This document shows, piece after piece, positions 25,355 through 30,911 of a DNA stretch of 64,000 nucleotides; the stretch's first letter is position 1; each line of letters opens with the position of its first letter. The position numbers were made by a program, and so were the translations under genes. The notes beneath the pieces are model-generated. The model made no database searches. It saw only the letters and a program-made list of their open reading frames with translations, and was not told the DNA's origin. The DNA lies in contig NZ_AP025174.1 in assembly GCF_003402535.2 (NCBI RefSeq), forward strand, positions 1 through 64,000, given 5' to 3'. The stretch is from Cupriavidus sp. P-10 (GTDB taxonomy: Bacteria; Pseudomonadota; Gammaproteobacteria; Burkholderiales; Burkholderiaceae).

Positions 25355-25401
25355 ATAGATGGAAAAACGCCCCCTCGGGACAACCTCAAAAAGGAGGTGC
25401 T

Positions 25402-25659
25402 ATGGAACCAGCCGACGAAGAAGAAATCCGGCGAGCCCTGTTCCCGGATATGACAACCGAGGAATACCGAGAGATGGTGCGGCGGAATCGGGCCGAATTT
25501 CAGCGCCTGCCACCGGAGCGCCAGGCGCGGATCCGCGCCACGGTTGGCACCTGTGCGACCTGCGGCTATCCGGACGAGGACGCCTCGCAATCGCCGGGTA
25601 AATCCCCCATATGGCAGTGCCCGGCGTGCGGCCGGGCATTTTACACGTCCGACGAATGA
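25402..25659 (+). CDS. Small zinc-ribbon protein
   Basis: 85 residues from ATG 25402, with a strong AGGAGG six bases upstream. The N-terminal half is acidic and helical (EPADEEEIRRALFPDMTTEE). The C-terminal half carries two paired cysteines, CATC and CPAC, forming a zinc ribbon. Family not identified. It is followed by a short GC-rich hairpin with a T-rich tail (25672-25692) that probably ends transcription. Confidence 0.7.
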   Translation: MEPADEEEIRRALFPDMTTEEYREMVRRNRAEFQRLPPERQARIRATVGTCATCGYPDEDASQSPGKSPIWQCPACGRAFYTSDE

Positions 25660-25671
25660 AGAGGGCAAAGC

Positions 25672-25692
25672 GCCGCCTCCGGGCGGCTTCTT
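25672..25692 (+). terminator. Probable terminator after the zinc-ribbon gene
   Basis: Stem GCCGCC/GGCGGC with loop TCCG, followed by TTCTT, 12 bases after the stop codon. Confidence 0.55.
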
Positions 25693-25698
25693 GTGGCC

Positions 25699-25727
25699 CA
25701 TGCCGATAACTGATTGTTATCGGCATG
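25699..25727. repeat. Inverted repeat with 12-bp perfect arms
   Basis: CATGCCGATAAC and its complement are separated by TGATT. No T-tract follows, so it is unlikely to be a terminator. It lies in the second replicon between the zinc-ribbon gene and an isolated iteron. Confidence 0.6.
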
Positions 25728-25789
25728 GCGCGTCCGAATGGCAAACGACACTTCCGGCCGCAGCTAGGCAACAGCGCGGCCAGAGAAGC

Positions 25790-25804
25790 CGCGACCATTT
25801 CACC
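25790..25804 (+). repeat. Isolated oriV iteron
   Basis: An exact copy of CGCGACCATTTCACC lies about 1.35 kb from the main array. Initiator binding here could titrate RepA or pair with oriV. Confidence 0.65.
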
Positions 25805-25813
25805 CCAGCGGGA

Positions 25814-26137
25814 TCATTCCTGCCGATGCGCACCGCCTGAGCGGGGCCCAAAGAACTGCCGATCCCACTCGCGTCTCTCGGCGACGCATGGCTCGCCGGC
25901 CAGTTCGCGCCTAAAGATGTCCAGGATGAATTCGGTGGAGTTCGCACAGCCGCCGTCCAACGCCACCTGGAGCTGATTGGCGCGCAGGATCAGTAGGCGC
26001 AGCCGGTGGATTTCCCATAGCAGCTCGCGCACCTCTGCGGACGGATTGCGTTCGTAGATGGCGCGCAATTGGGCGGCGGTCAGCCGGGGGTACTCGTATT
26101 TTCCGTCCGGCCCGATAGGAAATTGCTTCTTAGGCAT
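25814..26137 (-). CDS. Unknown protein behind a LexA-like site
   Basis: 107 residues (MPKKQFPIGPDGKYEYPRLT onward), soluble and helical in the middle, family not recognised. The ATG at 26137 is preceded, after two bases, by a LexA-like box (26140-26155). TATATT within that box could serve as a -10 element about eight bases from the ATG, so the message may be nearly leaderless. It points away from a possible divergent small gene. If the box is used, expression would rise after DNA damage. Function unknown. Confidence 0.6.
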   Translation of the reverse strand: MPKKQFPIGPDGKYEYPRLTAAQLRAIYERNPSAEVRELLWEIHRLRLLILRANQLQVALDGGCANSTEFILDIFRRELAGEPCVAERREWDRQFFGPRSGGAHRQE

Positions 26138-26139
26138 AC

Positions 26140-26155
26140 CTGTATGAATATACAG
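26140..26155. promoter_or_regulatory. LexA-like SOS box
   Basis: CTGTATGAATATACAG fits CTGT-N8-ACAG with an AT-rich centre. In the leftward direction it reads TACTGTATATTCATACAG, close to the enterobacterial LexA consensus. It sits directly before the start codon of the leftward gene, so a bound repressor would block initiation. Confidence 0.6.
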
Positions 26156-26322
26156 TATTCGAGAGCCATCCGATTGCGGGGTTCGAGGTCGCAGTCAGGA
26201 GAGCATATGCAGCGCGAACGGACGGGATAGCTAGCGCATGGCGCGACTCGCCGGAGCGCCTGGCCATTCTGGCGGACTGGTCCACCCAACAAGCGGCAAG
26301 GATTCGGCGCGCGGCGGAGTAG
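26140..26322 (+). CDS. Possible small gene without a standard start codon
   Basis: A protein-like frame is open from just after 26133 to TAG 26320-26322. It contains FEVAVRRAYAARTDG and SPERLAILADWSTQQAARIR. No ATG, GTG or TTG occurs near its beginning; CTG 26140 would give 60 residues and lies in the LexA-like box. It may be a gene with a rare start, or a truncated remnant. Confidence 0.3.
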   Translation: MYEYTVFESHPIAGFEVAVRRAYAARTDGIASAWRDSPERLAILADWSTQQAARIRRAAE

Positions 26323-26354
26323 GGCCTATATAGATCGGCTATGCAATCGCCGAG

Positions 26355-26369
26355 CGCGACCATTTCACC
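26355..26369 (+). repeat. Isolated oriV iteron near repA
   Basis: An exact copy of CGCGACCATTTCACC lies 45 bp beyond the repA stop codon and about 1.9 kb from the main array. Confidence 0.65.
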
Positions 26370-26413
26370 CCGGATGGGATTCGCGCGGCCCACTTCCGGA
26401 CGCTGGCTGAAAA

Positions 26414-27418
26414 TTAACTCGCGAGTAGGAGCTGAGGGAATTCGTCGCCGCTACGGCCAGAGGGGAGGGAAGTCGGAGCCACCGGAGTCGGCGAGGGGTA
26501 AAGCACCAGCCCACTGCCACCCTCCGCTTCGCTCACGCGAAGTCCGGGGTAGACGAGTTCGACACGTTTGAGGGATTCGATGAACTCGCTTCGGAAGTCT
26601 CGAAGTCGACCGTAGTTAGACCCGAACTGCTGATACAGCTGTTCCCAGGTCGGGCGAGCCGGCTTGGTCAGCTTGAACATCCGGTAAGCCAGCCACTGAT
26701 AAATATCGAGATCCATCGGCGAGCGCTGGAGGGCGGAAACAGCTCGCAGATCCACTGGAATGCAGTGAGTCGTGATCTCGTTGAAGAAATTTTCCGTGAG
26801 GGTGATTTCGGACCCGAACAACGAACCCTGTTGCGACGCCTGCTCATCCGAGTCAAAAAAGAGGGAGTATTCGTCTGCAAAATTGAGAAGATCGGTGTGC
26901 TTGAGCTTTGCACTGAGAATGTCCGCTCGCTTGCCCGTGGCAAGGTGGGCTGGAAGCGTTACAAACGCAGCACGGCTCTGCAAAAAGCGATCCGCTTGTT
27001 CGATCAAGGCTTTGCCCGCACCGCGCTTGCCTCGACTCCGATCAATGTTCAGCTTGCGGCAAAACTCGGCGAACGTACCACCGGTATGAATCTTCCGGCT
27101 GCCCGTCCGAAGCGCCTCAGAAGTCAGCCACATGACAAACAGGCGCGGATAGACGCCGTAGGGAATCCCGTTGATGCCGCCCTGTATCCAAAGAGCGTAG
27201 TTTCCGTTGTGCCTGAGCCAGGCGCCGTTGATCAACTGCACCGGCTTCGGATTTCGGTATGGCAGAGAAGCAGAGACGAGGCATTTCGCGCCGAATCCCA
27301 CCTCATCACTTCCGGGCTTGCGAGCGGCGATTACGCTTGACGCTTGAATGATCTTTTCGCCCGCACAGACCTTTGTTCTCGCTTTGGCGGCGGGCGCAAC
27401 CAGTTCCAGTTCGACCAT
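26414..27418 (-). CDS. repA: RepA-type plasmid replication initiator (RepA_C family)
   Basis: 334 residues from ATG 27418. It matches the plasmid-encoded RepA family: GFGAKCLVSASLPYRNPK, then NYALWIQGGINGIPYGVYPR, and QGSLFGSEITLTENFFNEI before VPVDLRAVSALQRSPMDLDI. These proteins bind iterons to start replication. The iteron origin at 24155-24442 and two single iterons nearby are its likely targets. The promoter region holds a copy of the plasmid-wide dyad (27429-27448), ten bases before the start codon. This is the second initiator of the plasmid, unrelated to the Rep_3 protein at position 1. Confidence 0.88.
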   Translation of the reverse strand: MVELELVAPAAKARTKVCAGEKIIQASSVIAARKPGSDEVGFGAKCLVSASLPYRNPKPVQLINGAWLRHNGNYALWIQGGINGIPYGVYPRLFVMWLTSEALRTGSRKIHTGGTFAEFCRKLNIDRSRGKRGAGKALIEQADRFLQSRAAFVTLPAHLATGKRADILSAKLKHTDLLNFADEYSLFFDSDEQASQQGSLFGSEITLTENFFNEITTHCIPVDLRAVSALQRSPMDLDIYQWLAYRMFKLTKPARPTWEQLYQQFGSNYGRLRDFRSEFIESLKRVELVYPGLRVSEAEGGSGLVLYPSPTPVAPTSLPSGRSGDEFPQLLLAS

Positions 27419-27428
27419 GGCTAAATTC

Positions 27429-27448
27429 CGTATCGATGCTATGACACG
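27429..27448 (-). promoter_or_regulatory. Plasmid-wide dyad before repA
   Basis: Read leftward, CGTGTC-N8-GATACG. It would place repA under the same control as the transfer and stability operons. Confidence 0.6.
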
Positions 27449-27525
27449 TAAACGATAGAGGGAGGGAGGCGATATGTCAAAAACTGTGCTTTCACGGCTT
27501 GGCCGGGGTGTTGGCAAGCAGTGAC

Positions 27526-27557
27526 AAAAAAAAAGAAAAGCCCGCTTTGAGGCGGGC
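27526..27557 (-). terminator. Strong leftward terminator
   Basis: Leftward reading gives stem GCCCGC/GCGGGC followed by a long T-rich tract (27526-27540). It lies 24 bases past the stop of the leftward gene 27581-27823 and supports that gene. Confidence 0.85.
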
Positions 27558-27580
27558 CTTCATTTACTTCATTCCGTTCT

Positions 27581-27823
27581 TCACCTGGGGGTGTAGCGCT
27601 TGCGCGGCTCCGCCGCTGCGCGGGGATCAGTTGCCAGGACCGAACCGCCCGGGCGCTCAGCGACGATTTCCTCGCAACCGGCCTCGGCAAGGTCTGCCAC
27701 GTGTCCGATCAGCCCGAGACCCGCCAGACTCGCCAGGTGGGTGAGTTCCTGGGCAGAGCCTTCCTCTTTCTCGTGCTTACCCGTCTGGGCGTGCGGTTGC
27801 TCCTGCTTCATCGACTCAGTCAA
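27581..27823 (-). CDS. Unknown small protein
   Basis: 80 residues from TTG 27823, chosen because GGGAGG lies five bases upstream; ATG 27811 is an alternative. The N-terminus is charged (ESMKQEQPHAQTGKHEKEEG), the middle is hydrophobic-helical (ELTHLASLAGLGLIGHVADL) and the tail is basic. Family not recognised. It is transcribed divergently from the second transfer block and ends in a strong terminator, so it is probably expressed. Confidence 0.55.
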   Translation of the reverse strand: MTESMKQEQPHAQTGKHEKEEGSAQELTHLASLAGLGLIGHVADLAEAGCEEIVAERPGGSVLATDPRAAAEPRKRYTPR

Positions 27824-27862
27824 TTTTTCCTCCCAGTCAACTTTAAGTTTGGCGTTACAATG

Positions 27863-27882
27863 CGTATCGATACATCGGTACG
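27863..27882. promoter_or_regulatory. Plasmid-wide dyad in a divergent promoter region
   Basis: CGTATC-N8-GGTACG lies between the leftward gene starting at 27823 and the rightward transfer operon starting at 27905. It contains the palindrome GTATCGATAC. Confidence 0.6.
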
Positions 27883-27904
27883 GAACTACGGGAGATCCTA
27901 ACAC

Positions 27905-28312
27905 ATGGCCTCAACGCTCGGAGAGCCTCGGGAGGCGTTGATCGAGCTGCTGCAGTCGGAACTGGGCCGGATGGTTGCAAGGCAGATCGATGCACCGCAC
28001 CAAGGCATGCCAAAGCGGCAGATCGCCGCCGCGGCCAATCGCATGGCCAAGATGGTCGCAGCCATGTCGCGAGATGACCTGGAAGCATGCCATGTCGAGC
28101 TGAACCGTTTTTTCGCAGCAGTGCCGTTTACCGCCGCGATACCAGTCGTGATCGCCATGGAGCATAAGTGGCCACATCACGTCGAAACCATTCCGGAAGC
28201 CAACCGCCGCCTGGATCGCATTCGGAAGGGAGGCGAATACGCCTTGCTGTTCTCGACCGAGAAGCTACGCCATCTGCTGGTCTGCATTCAAGAGATCGAG
28301 GAAACGCAATGA
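27905..28312 (+). CDS. Unknown first gene of the second transfer operon
   Basis: 135 residues, soluble, helical, with GGGAG ten bases before the ATG. Family not recognised. Its stop overlaps the start of the lytic transglycosylase (ATGA). Position at the head of the DotM-DotL block suggests a transfer role, but there is no domain evidence. Confidence 0.65.
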   Translation: MASTLGEPREALIELLQSELGRMVARQIDAPHQGMPKRQIAAAANRMAKMVAAMSRDDLEACHVELNRFFAAVPFTAAIPVVIAMEHKWPHHVETIPEANRRLDRIRKGGEYALLFSTEKLRHLLVCIQEIEETQ

Positions 28313-28785
28313 CGGGGGCCCAGCGGAAGCTACTTGTCGCTGCGGCGACGGCACTGATCGCAACCACCGCTGCTGCTTCGGACGACGCAGAACTTGAGGC
28401 GTGCTTTGCCGCAGCAGAGGCGGAGTACCAGGTGCCGTCTTGCATCCTCCGCGGCATCCACCAGGTGGAAACCTCTGGGTCGAAGAGCACCAATATGGTG
28501 TCCCGGCCAAATCGGGACGGATCGCGCGATTACGGAATCATGCAACACAACGACTTCTGGATCCGCTATTTCCAGCGCAACTTCGGCATTACGGCGCAAC
28601 AGATCGTCCAAGACCGGTGTCTTGCTATCCGCGGCGCAGGTTACGTCCTGCGATACGAGATGAACCGCGCGCGTGATTTCTGGACAGGGGTAGCGAAGTA
28701 TCACAACCCAGACCCCGTCATCGGTTATGGCTATGTCTTGCGGGTGGCTAACGCGGCAAAGAGGTTCGGATGTCAGATCAAATAA
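28309..28785 (+). CDS. Lytic transglycosylase of the transfer system (VirB1/TrbN-like)
   Basis: 158 residues. A signal sequence (residues 1-24, ending TTAAAS) is followed by an SLT-type goose-lysozyme-like domain. The likely catalytic glutamate is Glu54 in HQVETSGS, with DYGIMQHN and AKYHNPDP as the following motifs. It would cut peptidoglycan locally in the periplasm to let the channel assemble. It overlaps both neighbours, so it is coupled within the operon. Confidence 0.85.
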   Translation: MTGAQRKLLVAAATALIATTAAASDDAELEACFAAAEAEYQVPSCILRGIHQVETSGSKSTNMVSRPNRDGSRDYGIMQHNDFWIRYFQRNFGITAQQIVQDRCLAIRGAGYVLRYEMNRARDFWTGVAKYHNPDPVIGYGYVLRVANAAKRFGCQIK

Positions 28786-29888
28786 AGAACGACCGCTCGG
28801 CAGCCCCGCTGGTCGGCATGTGCATTCTGATCGCGGTCGCGCTCTTCTGGTTCCTGTGGACCTTCCGGCATGAGGCCATGGCGCAGCGACTGCTGATCTG
28901 GAAGGGCTACGAGATCTACCCATGGGCCAAGCTCTTCGACTTCGCAAGGGACCGTCAGTGGCAGCTGATCACATACTTCAAGTATGCACGTGTCGTGACG
29001 TTCAAAGAGATCTGGGTAGCTGGGTCAGCAGTGGGGTATCTCTGGGCCTTTGTTCCTGTTTCACTCGGCATCTGGTTTTCCATTAAGGCCTTGCGCAACC
29101 CGATCCTCAAATCAAAAAGCGTCTACACCATTCAAAGCCTGCTGGAAGCGCAGAGCCAGAACTTTTCTGCGGTCGCTCCGATCCTGCACCGGGATCTTTC
29201 TCAGGAGGACCCGCCAGAGTGGGCATCGTCTGTACATCCGGAAGAATGGGTTGCTGAGCACGGGCTGATCTATTCAGACCATCTGGACGAGGACCGGACT
29301 AGAGAGCTGCTCGCGCAGCAGCTCGGGCAACCTGTCGCGGACCGTCGCCAGCTGGCGAAACTGGCTCCCACCGAACGCGCATTATTCGCCGTGCTCGGCC
29401 TCCGCGTGTTCTTCAAGGACCTCGAGGCATGTCGCGCACTCATGGATGCACTGAACTACAGCGCGTCAAATGAGGGCTCGCGGCCTGACTTCTCCTTGGC
29501 CACACCTGCGTTCCAGCGTTGCATGAAAAGCAAGGAAGTGGATGTCTGGATCAAGAAGCACAGGTATCCGCGCACTTTACTGATGGCGATGCTCATTCAA
29601 GCACGCGAATTAGGCACGCTGCCATCCTCGGAGTTCATCTGGCTCAAACCGCACGACCGGGCACTCTGGTATCCGCTCAACACCGCTGGCCGGAAAGCTC
29701 CAATGATGGAGTCGGCTGGGGTCTTTAATCACATGCAAGCCGAAGAGGTGGCATGGGATGCCGGCTGCGTCCTGTTGGAGCCACACGTCGACAACGCCCT
29801 GGCGGGCCTTCGGAAGTATCTCGAGGACACAGGCGTCATCGAACAGTCCAGCAAGCAAGAAGAATTCTCGCTATTGAACCGACCCTGA
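28770..29888 (+). CDS. dotM: Coupling-complex protein DotM/IcmP/TrbA
   Basis: 372 residues. Two membrane segments near residues 14-33 and 86-105 are followed by a cytoplasmic domain. The layout and its position just before a thioredoxin-like gene and the DotL-type coupling protein match TrbA of R64 and DotM/IcmP of Legionella, which form the coupling subcomplex with DotL and DotN. The ATG overlaps the end of the transglycosylase gene by 16 bases. Confidence 0.83.
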   Translation: MSDQIKNDRSAAPLVGMCILIAVALFWFLWTFRHEAMAQRLLIWKGYEIYPWAKLFDFARDRQWQLITYFKYARVVTFKEIWVAGSAVGYLWAFVPVSLGIWFSIKALRNPILKSKSVYTIQSLLEAQSQNFSAVAPILHRDLSQEDPPEWASSVHPEEWVAEHGLIYSDHLDEDRTRELLAQQLGQPVADRRQLAKLAPTERALFAVLGLRVFFKDLEACRALMDALNYSASNEGSRPDFSLATPAFQRCMKSKEVDVWIKKHRYPRTLLMAMLIQARELGTLPSSEFIWLKPHDRALWYPLNTAGRKAPMMESAGVFNHMQAEEVAWDAGCVLLEPHVDNALAGLRKYLEDTGVIEQSSKQEEFSLLNRP

Positions 29889-29898
29889 AGGAAAGGAA

Positions 29899-30897
29899 AT
29901 GAAGATCTCGTTTGAGCGAAAGCCGAAGGATTTTGTGCGCATCGAGCCGGATGGCTCCCTCTCATCATTCTTCGCCGGTACCGGGCATATGAAGGCGTTG
30001 TCGCGTGTTCGGTTGACCTCGGCGAATGAAGCGTCGCTGAATGCCTTCTCTGTCGCTTCCGCCAGGCCCGGGGACACTTCGCAAGACGATGCAGCTACCG
30101 CGCCTTATGCTATCGTTTTCGTTACGGAGGATGCGGGCGAAAAGCTACGCATCCTCGAAAGGTTCCAATCGCACGAGGACGCTGAGCGTGCACATGGACT
30201 CATCGTCAGAGCATTCCATCGCCGCTCGTTCGTGGAGCGGCTGAAAGCAAGGCTGCGCACGCTGGGGCTATACGTCGGCGTTCCGCTGCTTGTCCTTGGC
30301 ATGTACAGCAGTATCGCAACTTTCGCTACCGCGAAATCTCAATCTCCGGAGTTGACTGCCGCGATCCTGGCCGAGGCAAACCGAATCGCCGCGCCTACCG
30401 CGCTGCCTTCTGCGCCGACTTCCAATGCCTCGCCCGTTGCGCGCACGGACGGGCAGATTTCTGTAAGTCCGGTCCTCTTTCCGAAAGGCACGCCATCGAT
30501 CTACGTCTTCTCCGACCCGAAATGCCCCGCATGCAGAGCGGTTGAGCCCGCTATCCAGGAGATTGCCCGGCATCAACGGGTTGTCGTCCTGCCCGTTGCC
30601 TACAAGACCGGGTCGGATGAAGTGGCTGTCGATGCGCTGTGCCGGGGGGATTCGAAGCAGCAGGCAGCGGCATGGGGGGAAGCGATGGCGGTTGACGTTC
30701 GCGGTAAGGAAAGCACGTTGAACGAAGAGCTGTTTCAGAAGCAGGGTCGCGCCCCCGAGTTGTGCGCAAAGGGGAAGGAATGGCTTGAAAAGAACCGCCA
30801 GGCGTTTGAAGCGATGGGACTCACGCAAACGCCATCGGTGGTCAACGCAGATGGTCAGCTGCTGGATCTGAATGACCTGGTGAAGCAGTACCGATGA
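29899..30897 (+). CDS. trbB: Thioredoxin-fold TrbB-like protein
   Basis: 332 residues. The cytoplasmic N-terminal region (about 1-115) is followed by one membrane segment (about 121-140) and a periplasmic thioredoxin/DsbC-like domain. Its active-site motif is FSDPKCPAC (Cys209, Cys212), with TQTPSVVNADG as the cis-proline region near residue 312. It would help disulfide formation or isomerisation in transfer proteins. It lies between dotM and dotL like R64 trbB. The long N-terminal cytoplasmic part is unusual for a simple DsbC-like protein. Confidence 0.8.
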   Translation: MKISFERKPKDFVRIEPDGSLSSFFAGTGHMKALSRVRLTSANEASLNAFSVASARPGDTSQDDAATAPYAIVFVTEDAGEKLRILERFQSHEDAERAHGLIVRAFHRRSFVERLKARLRTLGLYVGVPLLVLGMYSSIATFATAKSQSPELTAAILAEANRIAAPTALPSAPTSNASPVARTDGQISVSPVLFPKGTPSIYVFSDPKCPACRAVEPAIQEIARHQRVVVLPVAYKTGSDEVAVDALCRGDSKQQAAAWGEAMAVDVRGKESTLNEELFQKQGRAPELCAKGKEWLEKNRQAFEAMGLTQTPSVVNADGQLLDLNDLVKQYR

Positions 30898-30911
30898 TGC
30901 GGTGAACGACC

